A stretch of 50,157 nt of DNA from a virus, in IMG/VR virus record IMGVR_UViG_3300027907_000004, positions 1 through 50,157 of that record; one strand, given 5' to 3'. The notes under the pieces were generated by a model that ran no database searches, was not told the origin of the DNA, and saw only the letters and a program-made list of their open reading frames with translations. How positions within the stretch are numbered: the first letter of the stretch is position 1; each line of letters opens with the position of its first letter. Position numbers and translations under genes: made by a program. Positions 40,216 to 48,347 of the stretch are shown piece by piece.

Positions 40216-41063
40216 AAGCTGAAGAATATCTCATTAGGCCTGTATTCAGTGCATTATTCAAAGGACATAATGGAACCGGAAAAACAATAGCTGCATGTGC
40301 AAAAGAATTTAGACCTGTATATGTATTCAATTGTGAAGGTAGATTTGAATCAGTAATCAATTATTATAAGGATAGACCTGAAGGTATCAAAGATATTGAA
40401 GTAGATGATTATCCTCTAGGTTCAGGTTATTATAAGATTGATAAGAAGATGGATGCGCTCATAGCTCGTCCTGAATTCAAATCAGTTCATGTAGCTAGTC
40501 TCACCTCTTTCATCTATCTAATCCTCAATCATTTAATCAAAGCTAAATCAGGACAAACTAGATCTTCAGGCGCTAAAGCTGGAAGAATCATAGGAGGTAT
40601 TCCAGTTAATGAACTAGAAGATTATAATGCTGAGGATGCAGCGATTATTAATGATTTAATTGCATTCTTCCAACAGATGAAAGCTAATGGTTGCAATACT
40701 ACTCTTGAAGCACATATTACTCCCTATGAAATAGTTTCCTTAGAACAAGGACAAAGAGTAGTTACTACCATTAATCAAATTCTCACCAAAGGTAAGAAAG
40801 CTCCTGCCGCAGTTCCCGGATTCTTTAATGAGATATGGTTGTTTCATAAGGAATTTGAAGGTATTGAAATGGGGAAACAGAAGCCTCATTACAAGGTTAA
40901 CACAATAGGAACTCCTACAGATGATTGTAAAACTTCTATAGGAATACAATCCTTTGATTGGACGGATAAGGACTTTGGTGAGATTGTAATGTCACAAGTA
41001 TCACAGGAGGTGAAAGATACACCAAGGGAAGATCCGAATAAACCTAAAGTAGTTGCATTTTAG
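40212..41063 (+). CDS. Sak4-like RecA-fold ATPase, 283 aa
   Basis: FKGHNGTGKTIAAC gives a Walker A loop (GHNGTGKT, 18-25). VYVFNCEGR, HVASLTSFIYLIL and the following sheet pattern fit the RecA/AAA_24 fold used by phage Sak4-type recombinases. A TTLEAHITPYE segment near residues 160-170 could hold a polar sensor. It precedes a coiled-coil gene and a possible ssDNA-binding protein. A role in ssDNA annealing or strand exchange is expected but not shown. Confidence 0.8.
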   Translation: MKAEEYLIRPVFSALFKGHNGTGKTIAACAKEFRPVYVFNCEGRFESVINYYKDRPEGIKDIEVDDYPLGSGYYKIDKKMDALIARPEFKSVHVASLTSFIYLILNHLIKAKSGQTRSSGAKAGRIIGGIPVNELEDYNAEDAAIINDLIAFFQQMKANGCNTTLEAHITPYEIVSLEQGQRVVTTINQILTKGKKAPAAVPGFFNEIWLFHKEFEGIEMGKQKPHYKVNTIGTPTDDCKTSIGIQSFDWTDKDFGEIVMSQVSQEVKDTPREDPNKPKVVAF

Positions 41064-41070
41064 GAGCATT

Positions 41071-41289
41071 ATGACTAGAGATGAACATATGAAATGGTGC
41101 AAACAAAGAGCCATTGAATTGATTGAGTCTGGAGATATTAATCAAGGTCTTGTCTCAATGATGAGTGATTTGGGTAAACATGACGAAACCAAAAATCATT
41201 CAGGTATAATGTTAACAACTATGTTAATGATGGGAGGACAGTTAAAAACTACAGAAGAGGCATTGAAGCATATTGAAGGTTTCAATTAG
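41071..41289 (+). CDS. Small helical early protein, 72 aa
   Basis: ATG 41071 was chosen with AGGAG 5 bases upstream; a TTG-like upstream start at 41053 would overlap the ATPase end. The product MTRDEHMKWCKQRAIELIES has helix-rich segments and a methionine-rich middle (MLTTMLMMGGQLKTT). Not recognised. Confidence 0.6.
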   Translation: MTRDEHMKWCKQRAIELIESGDINQGLVSMMSDLGKHDETKNHSGIMLTTMLMMGGQLKTTEEALKHIEGFN

Positions 41290-41297
41290 GAGAAACT

Positions 41298-41453
41298 ATG
41301 AACAAAATAGAGGGTAAGAAAGATATATCTGAAGAGTTTGAATCTACTAAGGAAAGAGTTGAACAGGAGATTAGGGATACCGATAAGAATATTGCAAAGT
41401 TGACTAAGCGTAAGGCGGAATTGGAACAGCTTTTGAAGAATCCAACTGCCTAA
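41298..41453 (+). CDS. Small coiled-coil protein, 51 aa
   Basis: ATG 41298, with AGGAGA upstream, encodes MNKIEGKKDISEEFESTKER, then VEQEIRDTDKNIAKLTKRKA and a short end. The heptad pattern of E, I, L and K predicts a single coiled coil. It may oligomerise a partner such as the Sak4-like ATPase or the next protein. Inferred. Confidence 0.6.
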   Translation: MNKIEGKKDISEEFESTKERVEQEIRDTDKNIAKLTKRKAELEQLLKNPTA

Positions 41454-41530
41454 CTAAATGTAAGTGGACAGCTCATGGTCCGTATCATGAGAGCGATGTA
41501 GATTGAAATTGACAGAAAAGAGAAAACAAG

Positions 41531-41917
41531 ATGATTACTGTAACTCAGAAAGACGCGCTGAAGGCTGAAGTTGTTGAACCCGGAATTAAGAATGGTGAAT
41601 GCGTTGGGTATAAGCCTGACGTTGATGGTAAGGGTGCAGCACTTCACAAGTTTGAGATTGAAGTGGATTATAAGGGACAGCGTTATCCCCTTCAAGATTA
41701 TTTCTTGAGTGAGAAGGCTATCAGCATGGGTAAGAATTTCTTCATTGCATGTGGATTTCCTGCAGATCAGTGGGAGAAACTCATCAAGGGAGAAACTCCT
41801 ACTGTTGCAATTGATCCCAATAGTTGTGTAGGTAAGAAGTTCCGAGTAAATGTGATCAATACTGAATACAATGGAAGGATTCAATCCAAGCCTGGTGATT
41901 TCCTTCCACCTGCGTAG
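41531..41917 (+). CDS. Possible ssDNA-binding (DUF669-like) protein, 128 aa
   Basis: The product begins MITVTQKDALKAEVVEPGIK and contains a compact beta section (ALHKFEIEVDYKGQRYPLQD, then GKKFRVNVINTEYNGRIQSK) like OB-fold phage proteins of the DUF669/SSB type found beside Sak4 ATPases. Codons are more G/C-ending than in flanking genes, suggesting high expression. A stem CTCATG/CATGAG (41472/41486) lies upstream. The OB-fold assignment is from pattern and synteny, not a clear family match. Confidence 0.6.
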   Translation: MITVTQKDALKAEVVEPGIKNGECVGYKPDVDGKGAALHKFEIEVDYKGQRYPLQDYFLSEKAISMGKNFFIACGFPADQWEKLIKGETPTVAIDPNSCVGKKFRVNVINTEYNGRIQSKPGDFLPPA

Positions 41918-41925
41918 TAAGAGAC

Positions 41926-42123
41926 TCATTCTTTTCTGAATGTTGGAACATTCTCAGAAGTAGGAAGTTTATGAAAATAAACTATGTGCCTCTGGTTGAG
42001 TCTAAGTTCACCTAAGTTTGTCTAACTTAGATTCGGAATAAGAATGATGGGACCGGGGGAATATTCATTGTGGAGTTTATCCAGATGGTATTCCTTCGGT
42101 CATGTTATTGAATAGTGAGGCAC
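41926..42123 (+). ncRNA. Candidate structured leader RNA with ribosome-site masking
   Basis: The gap folds into multiple helices: P1 41926-41933 with 42040-42047 (8 bp); hairpin 41938-41944/41947-41953; GTTTAT-GAAA-ATAAAC hairpin (41967-41982); an 11-pair hairpin 41998-42008/42024-42034 with one G-U; and a 13-pair hairpin 42051-42063/42089-42101 with two G-U pairs. GTGCCTC (41986-41992) is perfectly complementary to GAGGCAC (42117-42123), which contains the GAGG ribosome site of the gene at 42128, and crosses P1. It therefore looks like a cis-regulatory RNA. No known riboswitch class was recognised. Confidence 0.55.
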
Positions 42124-42127
42124 CTAA

Positions 42128-42409
42128 ATGGATCTAATCCAAGAAATTAGAAATGAAAAACAATGGTTCAGGAAATGTTTAGGTATACTCACTTATCACA
42201 CCTTAAAGCAACAAGAATATGAAAATATACGTGGAAGTAAGTGGAGAGTATCTGATACTGCTAGAAAATTAGGACTATCAGATGGTTATGTATCTGAATC
42301 TCTCCTATTAGCAAAATCATTCTCCAAGTTTAGTGGTCATTTGGAAAAGATGACTAGAGATAAGGCGCTCAAATTTCTAAGGAATGGAACCTATGAAAAA
42401 GGGAATTAA
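42128..42409 (+). CDS. ParB/HTH-type DNA-binding protein, 93 aa
   Basis: The middle (SKWRVSDTARKLGLSDGYVS, then ESLLLAKSFSKFSGHLEKM) is a helix-turn-helix of the kind found in ParB-like and small regulators; the first 35 residues are helical and aromatic. GAGG lies 7 bases before the ATG and is the site masked in the candidate leader RNA. It could regulate early genes or bind the iteron locus, but target recognition cannot be read. Confidence 0.65.
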   Translation: MDLIQEIRNEKQWFRKCLGILTYHTLKQQEYENIRGSKWRVSDTARKLGLSDGYVSESLLLAKSFSKFSGHLEKMTRDKALKFLRNGTYEKGN

Positions 42410-42557
42410 CATAGAGATTATTGGTTATGACCATAGAATGTTTATCATTGATCATGGACAGTTTCAGAAGTATGGTTCTATAGCAGAGGCATTTGTTGCT
42501 AATCTAATGATGAATCCTACTGTTTGGAAAATTGAGATTAAGAGGCCAAAGAAATGA
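42393..42557 (+). CDS. Small early protein, 54 aa
   Basis: ATG 42393 encodes MKKGINIEIIGYDHRMFIID, then GQFQKYGSIAEAFVANLMMN and a short basic end. It has a beta-alpha look. It overlaps the HTH gene by 17 nt and the next gene by 4 nt. Not recognised. Confidence 0.5.
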   Translation: MKKGINIEIIGYDHRMFIIDHGQFQKYGSIAEAFVANLMMNPTVWKIEIKRPKK

Positions 42558-42730
42558 CTGATGATATTATTTCTATAAAAAATTATTCAATTGAAATGTT
42601 CAAAGCGTTAGGTAAACAAGCAGGATATAGATTTGAAGAAACAATCGAAAATGATACTCTAGTTGTTAAGATGTATAGGCCAGATGGAACATTGGCAATG
42701 GTAGCAACTAAACCCGTTAATAAAAAATGA
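42554..42730 (+). CDS. Small early protein, 58 aa
   Basis: ATG 42554 (ATGA overlap) encodes MTDDIISIKNYSIEMFKALG, then KQAGYRFEETIENDTLVVKM and a strand end. It overlaps the polymerase start by 4 nt. Not recognised; co-translated with the polymerase. Confidence 0.55.
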   Translation: MTDDIISIKNYSIEMFKALGKQAGYRFEETIENDTLVVKMYRPDGTLAMVATKPVNKK

Positions 42731-45213
42731 GCGAGCATTCAACCTACGTAGGTGGTTTCGGACCTTTACATTCTAAGTTAGCTGTAATAGGTATCGCGCC
42801 TGCGGGTGATGAAGTATTAGCAGGTAGACCATTTGTAGGTCCGTCAGGTAGAATACTACGTCAGGATTTAAGAGAAGCAGGTATTAATCCTGAAGAAGTA
42901 TATATGTCAAATGTATTTAAGTATAAACTTCCAAATAATGAATTCAAGCGTTATCAGGAAATAGGATTATCCATAAAGGATGCATTAGTAGACCTACAGG
43001 AGGAAATAAATGCGACCAAACCTAATTGTATTCTTGGTTTGGGTGATCCCGTTCTTGCCTCTCTCACGGGAAAATCTGGAAAGAATAATGGTATTAATGT
43101 TTGGCGTGGTAGCATTCTTAATTATAATGGGACTAAAGCGGTTTTTACATGGCATCCCGCCGCTGAATTACATGGACAAGGTGAGGGGCAATGGAAATCA
43201 TGGCAAAGATATGTGAGGAAGTTTGATGTTGCCAGGGCAGTTAAGGAATCTAACTATTCTGATTTCAGGCTCCCACAAAGATTGCTTCATGTTGCTAGAT
43301 CGTCTACAGATGTCTACCGTTTTATTGAACGATTCAGACAAGAAGAATTTTGTGCTGTTGATATTGAAGCAATTGAAAATATTCCAATCTGTATTGGTTT
43401 ATCCTTTAAACATTATGAAGGTTTCTGTATCCCATTATGGAACAACATTCATATTCAATGTCACAACGAACCACATCCCAAAAAGAGTTATTCTTACAAC
43501 CTCAAAGTCAGCACGATTCCTTCCACTGATCTCGCGTTTATATGGCAACAACTTGCCGAGTTATTTCTTAACCCCAGAATTAAGTTCATCGGTCAGAACT
43601 TCAAATATGACGAAGATAAAGTAAATAGATTAGGATTCTACATTAATCTCTTTTGGGACATTATGATAGGATCGCATTGCCGATCATCAGAAATGCCTAA
43701 AGGATTAGCATTCAATACTTCGATTGATACTGAGGAGCCTTACTACAAATATGAGGGAAGAAATTTTATTCCAGGTAAGGATAACATCGAAGAATTATTT
43801 GTTTATAATTGCAAGGATGCGTGTGTCACAAGAGAAATCTTTGACGTTCAGTTATCTGATCTTAAAGAAATACCCTACGGGATACAACACGCTTCTTGGA
43901 GAATGTCCTTACATCGCCCCTATTTGGAGATGGACAATACCGGGTTCAAGATTGATGAGAATGAACGTAAAGTCCTCATTCATAAATATGTGGATTGGCT
44001 TGTTAAACTGGAAAAAGAGTTTCAAGAAATTCTCAAAGAATTTGGAATAACTGAAATAATTAATTTAGGTTCTCCGGTAAGAATAGCTAAACTCTTTTAT
44101 GAGGAACTCAAGTTTCCTAAAAGAGATGGAACAGGAGAACAGGTATTAACTGCACTTATAGGAAATGTATTAAAGAAAGGTAAACATATTAAGTTATGCG
44201 AATTAGTATTGGAATGGAGAAGAGTAGACAAAGCACTACAATATCTAGCAGCAAGACCAGACTACGATGGAAGAATGAAAACCACTTGGTTGATTTCTGG
44301 AACTGAGAATTTCAGAACTTCTACCAATAAATTAGAAGAGCCTATACGTCCAGAGAAAATAGGCTGGGCGCTTCAGACTGTAAGTAAACATGGAGACATA
44401 GGAAATGATATACGTAGTATTCTTGTTGCAGATCCTCATTATGTTATTGTTAATATTGATCAATCGCAGGCAGAAGCGAGAGTTTGTTCTTTACTTGCTG
44501 ACGACGAGGAAACCCTCAGATCCTATGATACCGGAGATAAACATGCTCTTACGGCGTCTAAGTTTTTTGGAGGCGGAGAGGCAAGTTATTCTAAAAAGAT
44601 TCTTGGATATGAATGTCCTGAACGCTTCGTGGGCAAAACACTTCGGCATGCTTATCATTTAGGTATTGGTAAACATGAGGCAATGATTAATGTCAACACT
44701 GACGCACGAAAGTATAAAATCCCTATTAGAATCTCTGAATGGCGGGCTGGTGAATGTCTCAAAATCTTGGAAAGGGATACCCCTAAAATTCAAACTGTGT
44801 TTCATAGTACTATTCAGGAGTTGTTACGTAGAAATAGACGAATCATTGGGACATACGGAGCATCTAGATATTTCTTCGACGAAATGGATACTCGCGATCT
44901 TTGGAAAGGGGCATATAGTTTTATTCCCCAACAAACAGTAAGTGATAAAACTAAACAAGTCCTCTTAAAAGTTCGTAAGAATCTTTGGCACATTAAAATA
45001 GCATGCGAGGCTCATGATGCGCTGGCATTTCTCATTCCTGATAGAAGTGCTCTCAATGATGATGTCTTGGAGATTCAGTCTTATTTTGCTGAGCCTATTC
45101 TTTTCGATACTTGTAGTATACCTAGGCGAGCTTTGGTTATTCCTACAGATGTTGAAATTGGTATTGACTATTGTGATCTGAAAAAATATAAGAAAAGGGA
45201 GAAGGTGGCATGA
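42727..45213 (+). CDS. UDG-like domain fused to family A DNA polymerase, 828 aa
   Basis: Residues 20-150 match family 4-type uracil-DNA glycosylases: GIAPAGDE (22-29), GRPFVGPSG (33-41) and HPAAELHG (143-150). Residues about 205-370 form a 3'-5' exonuclease: VDIEAIE with D212/E214, NFKYDED with D295, and YNCKDACVT with Y360/D364. The polymerase core has motif A DQSQAEAR (578-585), motif B GKTLRHAYHLGIG with K637/R640, and motif C HDA (763-765), where family A enzymes usually show HDE. It is the replicative polymerase candidate; no 5' nuclease domain is present. UDG-PolA fusion is known from SPO1-type phages. Confidence 0.9.
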   Translation: MSEHSTYVGGFGPLHSKLAVIGIAPAGDEVLAGRPFVGPSGRILRQDLREAGINPEEVYMSNVFKYKLPNNEFKRYQEIGLSIKDALVDLQEEINATKPNCILGLGDPVLASLTGKSGKNNGINVWRGSILNYNGTKAVFTWHPAAELHGQGEGQWKSWQRYVRKFDVARAVKESNYSDFRLPQRLLHVARSSTDVYRFIERFRQEEFCAVDIEAIENIPICIGLSFKHYEGFCIPLWNNIHIQCHNEPHPKKSYSYNLKVSTIPSTDLAFIWQQLAELFLNPRIKFIGQNFKYDEDKVNRLGFYINLFWDIMIGSHCRSSEMPKGLAFNTSIDTEEPYYKYEGRNFIPGKDNIEELFVYNCKDACVTREIFDVQLSDLKEIPYGIQHASWRMSLHRPYLEMDNTGFKIDENERKVLIHKYVDWLVKLEKEFQEILKEFGITEIINLGSPVRIAKLFYEELKFPKRDGTGEQVLTALIGNVLKKGKHIKLCELVLEWRRVDKALQYLAARPDYDGRMKTTWLISGTENFRTSTNKLEEPIRPEKIGWALQTVSKHGDIGNDIRSILVADPHYVIVNIDQSQAEARVCSLLADDEETLRSYDTGDKHALTASKFFGGGEASYSKKILGYECPERFVGKTLRHAYHLGIGKHEAMINVNTDARKYKIPIRISEWRAGECLKILERDTPKIQTVFHSTIQELLRRNRRIIGTYGASRYFFDEMDTRDLWKGAYSFIPQQTVSDKTKQVLLKVRKNLWHIKIACEAHDALAFLIPDRSALNDDVLEIQSYFAEPILFDTCSIPRRALVIPTDVEIGIDYCDLKKYKKREKVA

Positions 45214-45461
45214 TTTATTTGATTTCCCCTAAATATTTAGAATTGAACAAAGCTTCGATTACATTTATATATTTAACAAAAGTAGAAACCGCAGAATATC
45301 GTTATCAAGATAAAAAAACTTTACATTTTCTTGGTTCTGAGAATGACACATCAATAATAGAAAGACTTTGTGTAATAATGAAATGGGAAATTAGAAAATT
45401 AGAAATGAACGATTCAGATTTTAAGGCTGTTATGGGTGCAGAAGGATATATATTAGAATAA
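45210..45461 (+). CDS. Small early protein, 83 aa
   Basis: Starts MIYLISPKYLELNKASITFI at ATGA overlap with the polymerase stop. The product has strand-like segments and a helical middle (TSIIERLCVIMKWEIRKLEM). No motif recognised. Confidence 0.55.
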   Translation: MIYLISPKYLELNKASITFIYLTKVETAEYRYQDKKTLHFLGSENDTSIIERLCVIMKWEIRKLEMNDSDFKAVMGAEGYILE

Positions 45462-45488
45462 TCTAGAATAAAAAGGAGAAAAAAAGAA

Positions 45489-45770
45489 ATGAGTTTAATG
45501 ACTGAATTCGTAAACAGCGATTGGTTTAAAAGTAGACCTGAATGTATAAAAGAATTGATATTAAAGTATCCTCCTAATACAACATTTAAAATAAGAGATA
45601 AAATATATTATCTTATTGGGTATTCAGAGGGAAAAAATGGAAAGGCAATAGGACTTAAGTTAACAGAACATAATCCCTTTCTTGGTGATGATGAATATTC
45701 ATTAGCAAGGAAAGAAAATATTTACGTTTGTTTGAATTGTATTGAAAATGGACAGCTTTGTGGACATTAA
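45489..45770 (+). CDS. Small early protein, 93 aa
   Basis: An AAAAGGAG ribosome site lies about 9 bases upstream. The product MSLMTEFVNSDWFKSRPECI ends with YVCLNCIENGQLCGH, a cysteine-rich finger-like tail (C-x2-C, then C-x-H). The upstream body has a small beta fold. Not recognised. Confidence 0.6.
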   Translation: MSLMTEFVNSDWFKSRPECIKELILKYPPNTTFKIRDKIYYLIGYSEGKNGKAIGLKLTEHNPFLGDDEYSLARKENIYVCLNCIENGQLCGH

Positions 45771-46979
45771 GTGAGCTTCATTGATTTAGTAGTCGATTCA
45801 AACAAAGAATATGAAGCGCCTAAAAGATTTTACTACTGGTCAGCGTTATCCGCAGTAAGTGCAGTATTAAAGGATAGAGTATATTTTGACATGTATGCCT
45901 ATAGACTCTATCCAAACATTTACGTGCTATTATATGGTCCATCAGGTGTAAGAAAAGGTCCACCTATAGCATTAGCGGAGCACGTAGTTAAGTTAGTAGA
46001 TAATACCAGAGTAATTAATGGGCGCTCGTCTATAGAAGCTATTATTAAACAGTTAGGCACTTTCCAGACTAGAGAAAAGAAAGAGCCTTTAAAGGATTCG
46101 TGTGGATTCGTGGTAGCATCTGAATTGAGTTCTTCAATCATATCAAATCCAAGTGCTATGGATATTTTCACGAATCTATATGATCGAATCTACAATAAGG
46201 GGGAATGGAAATACAATCTAAAGGTAGGAGAGTCTCATAAATTAGTGCGCCCAACTATTACTTGGTTATCTGGAACTAATGAAGCATTATTCAAAGAGTT
46301 TGTTCCTGATAAGAATATTCATGGGGGATTGATAGGAAGAATGTTTGTAGTATCTGAGTATAAGCCTGGAGTAGTTAACTCTTTAATGTTCAAACCTAAT
46401 ATAATGAGTGATGATGCTAAATTGGCTGAAGCTCTTATGCCATTAGCAAAATTGACTGGCGAATTTACAATGACAGAAGAATTACGCCATGAGGTTGATT
46501 CATGGTATACAAATTTTGTAACAAAGATAGCACCTACATTACAAGATGAAACAGGATTCGTATCAAGAGTAGAAGATTTCGTAATTAAGAATGCGATGCT
46601 AATAGCGGCAGGTAGAAGATGCGATTTGGAAATTAGGAAGGAAGATTTAGAGGAATCATTTGAGGTAACATTACCCTTAATTATTCCTACAAGAAAAATA
46701 AGTGGAACATTAAGTAATAAGAAAGATCTTACTGAAATTAGTAAACGGGGTTTAATTCTTAGTTATATATCTAATCAACCTAATTTTTCTGTGGGAAGAA
46801 AAGAAATATTAAAGAATTTAGGATTGAAAATAAGTCATGAGGATTTAGATAATGTAATAGTTTTTCTCATGCAATTTGATGCAATCGTTCAATCTGGTGG
46901 GGGAACAGAAATAATCTACAGATTGAATATGGAAAATGAAAAGGTATCTAAGTGGATTAAGGAGAATTATCAGAAATGA
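45771..46979 (+). CDS. DUF3987-like primase/helicase-type ATPase, 402 aa, GTG start
   Basis: The N-terminus (YYWSALSAVSAVLKDRVYFD and LYPNIYVLLYGPSGVRKGPP) matches DUF3987-type phage ATPases. The loop GPSGVRKGPP (56-65) has the lysine but a G where Walker A normally has S or T. FVVASELSSS (111-120) gives the probable Walker B/glutamate. Residues about 290-400 contain a winged-helix-like end (RGLILSYISNQPNF...DNVIVFLMQFDAIV). GTG 45771 starts directly at the previous stop. It may load at replication start sites. Confidence 0.75.
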   Translation: MSFIDLVVDSNKEYEAPKRFYYWSALSAVSAVLKDRVYFDMYAYRLYPNIYVLLYGPSGVRKGPPIALAEHVVKLVDNTRVINGRSSIEAIIKQLGTFQTREKKEPLKDSCGFVVASELSSSIISNPSAMDIFTNLYDRIYNKGEWKYNLKVGESHKLVRPTITWLSGTNEALFKEFVPDKNIHGGLIGRMFVVSEYKPGVVNSLMFKPNIMSDDAKLAEALMPLAKLTGEFTMTEELRHEVDSWYTNFVTKIAPTLQDETGFVSRVEDFVIKNAMLIAAGRRCDLEIRKEDLEESFEVTLPLIIPTRKISGTLSNKKDLTEISKRGLILSYISNQPNFSVGRKEILKNLGLKISHEDLDNVIVFLMQFDAIVQSGGGTEIIYRLNMENEKVSKWIKENYQK

Positions 46980-47191
46980 TTAATATTGATGTGTGGTCAG
47001 AGAAAAATATTGCAATAGAAAACGTAGATTACTACATAGAAAATCAGGAAGATATGTTAAAATTTCTGAAAGATTTATTAGATAAGGTTCATTATTCAGG
47101 AGAAACAATATGCCTAGAAAAAGTTGAAATTATGGAATATGAAGGAAGAACTCCCGAAAATAGATTTACTGAAATTGAAAGGTGGAAGTGA
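46976..47191 (+). CDS. Small acidic early protein, 71 aa
   Basis: Starts at an ATGA overlap with the DUF3987-like gene and encodes MINIDVWSEKNIAIENVDYY, then a short helix (EDMLKFLKDLLDKVHYSG) and a charged end. Soluble, one cysteine. Not recognised. Confidence 0.55.
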   Translation: MINIDVWSEKNIAIENVDYYIENQEDMLKFLKDLLDKVHYSGETICLEKVEIMEYEGRTPENRFTEIERWK

Positions 47192-47193
47192 AA

Positions 47194-47394
47194 ATGCATC
47201 CTAATTTCTATTGCCATCATTGTGGGATGGATCATAAAAAAGAAATTATGGAAGCTATCCATGAAGGATGTGAATATTTTGTTACCTTATGTCCAATCCT
47301 ATTAGAAATTAGAGGAGAATTAGAAAAGACATATGTTACACTCAAATTCAAAAAGCCCACAGAATTGCTAGCCATTTTGCAGAAGGATAATTGA
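47194..47394 (+). CDS. Small zinc-finger-like protein, 66 aa
   Basis: I chose ATG 47194, with GGTGGA 7 bases upstream, over GTG 47182. The start MHPNFYCHHCGMDHKKEIME shows a CHHC knuckle, and later HEGCEYFVTLC adds a second C pair. Likely one zinc. The remainder is a short helix and strand. Not recognised. Confidence 0.55.
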   Translation: MHPNFYCHHCGMDHKKEIMEAIHEGCEYFVTLCPILLEIRGELEKTYVTLKFKKPTELLAILQKDN

Positions 47395-47395
47395 A

Positions 47396-47896
47396 ATGAA
47401 AAAATTAGCTGTTCTATTCACAATTCTTGCGTTACCAGCCTACGCAGAACAATCGTCAACTGAAAGTGCTAACATTAGTGGTATTAAGAATTGTCTATTT
47501 GTTAGCACCACTGTAACTAGAGGAGTCAATTCAATTGAGACAAGAACCTGGTTACAGACTACAATAAGAGTTTGTCCTACAGGGGGCACACAACCTACTC
47601 AAACAGTGCTATCTGTAAGTCAACTTATTCCAGATGCAGATTTTAAGTTAGATCAAAGGGGAATAACTCTGATCACTAAGATTCCTGATGGAGTAGTTAA
47701 CATTCAATGGACCGTAACAAAGTCTCAACACAATACTTATTCAGCAGATTGGGTATGGGATACAGATGGGCAAGCAACAATAAGAGAAAATCAAAAGACA
47801 GATACTAGATCAGCTACAGTAAAAGGGACTATTGGAAATTACGTAGTTGATGGATTCAATGGTTATGTAATGGTTGGATCAGGAGTAACTAGATAA
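47396..47896 (+). CDS. Secreted/periplasmic protein, 166 aa
   Basis: An N-terminal signal peptide is clear: MKKLAVLFTILALPAYAEQS, with basic start, hydrophobic core and an AYA-type cleavage site before E. The mature part is beta-rich with two cysteines (near residues 33 and 59) that could form a disulphide, and ends YVMVGSGVTR. The style of the signal suggests a Gram-negative host. The function could be exclusion of other phages or a periplasmic function; unknown. Confidence 0.75.
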   Translation: MKKLAVLFTILALPAYAEQSSTESANISGIKNCLFVSTTVTRGVNSIETRTWLQTTIRVCPTGGTQPTQTVLSVSQLIPDADFKLDQRGITLITKIPDGVVNIQWTVTKSQHNTYSADWVWDTDGQATIRENQKTDTRSATVKGTIGNYVVDGFNGYVMVGSGVTR

Positions 47897-47906
47897 GGAG
47901 AAAATA

Positions 47907-48251
47907 ATGGACATTAAAGATATTGCAAGAGTATGTCACGAAGCTAACAGAACATATTGTGAATTGATTGGGGATTTTACACAAGTATCTTGGTATGCCG
48001 CTCCTGATTGGCAAAAAGATTCAGCCATTAAAGGAGTTTTATTTATTCAATCTAATCCTAACGCGCCCTCATCGGCTAGCCATGATTCTTGGTTACAGGA
48101 AAAGAAAATAAATGGATGGAAGTATGGTCCAATTAAAAATGTGGAGAAGAAGGAACATCCATGTTTTGTTCCTTACGATGATTTACCATTAGAACAAAGA
48201 AGAAAAGATCATTTATTTGGTGCTATCTGTAGGGCATTGTTAATTGAATAA
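47907..48251 (+). CDS. RyR-domain protein, 114 aa
   Basis: Almost the whole protein is a RyR domain: IARVCHEANRTYCELIGDFT, then SWYAAPDWQKDSAIKGVLFI, SASHDSWLQEKKINGWKYGP and HPCFVPYDDLPLEQRRKDHL. Named after ryanodine receptors, this domain occurs in prokaryotes and phages and is thought to bind ligands, possibly nucleotide-related. AAGGAG lies 7 bases upstream. It sits in the accessory cluster with a secreted protein and a tRNA. Confidence 0.85.
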   Translation: MDIKDIARVCHEANRTYCELIGDFTQVSWYAAPDWQKDSAIKGVLFIQSNPNAPSSASHDSWLQEKKINGWKYGPIKNVEKKEHPCFVPYDDLPLEQRRKDHLFGAICRALLIE

Positions 48252-48257
48252 GGAAAA

Positions 48258-48340
48258 GCCGGAGTGGTGGAATGGCAGACACACAGGACTTAAAATCCTG
48301 AGATAGAAATATCGTGAGGGTTCGAATCCCTCCTCCGGCA
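48258..48340 (+). tRNA. tRNA-Leu (UAA anticodon)
   Basis: GCCGGAG (48258-48264) pairs with CTCCGGC (48333-48339), followed by A and no encoded CCA. The anticodon stem is CAGGA/TCCTG (48284-48288 and 48296-48300) with loop CTTAAAA; the anticodon TAA is at 48291-48293. A type II variable arm (GAGATAGAAATATCGT region) and GGTTCGAATCC T arm are present. It reads TTA codons, common in this AT-rich phage. Confidence 0.95.
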
Positions 48341-48347
48341 CTTTAAT

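Noticed and set aside
41509-41536. TTGACA upstream of the 41531 gene as a promoter
   Set aside because: At 17-bp spacing the -10 position falls in the start codon of the gene and reads ATGATT, so it is not a usable promoter for it.
41450-41929. 159-aa minus-strand frame
   Set aside because: It is antisense to the better-supported 41531 gene, which fits the operon strand and spacing.
41926-42123. Known ribozyme or group I intron
   Set aside because: I looked for hammerhead, twister and intron core motifs and found none; the surrounding genes are not interrupted.
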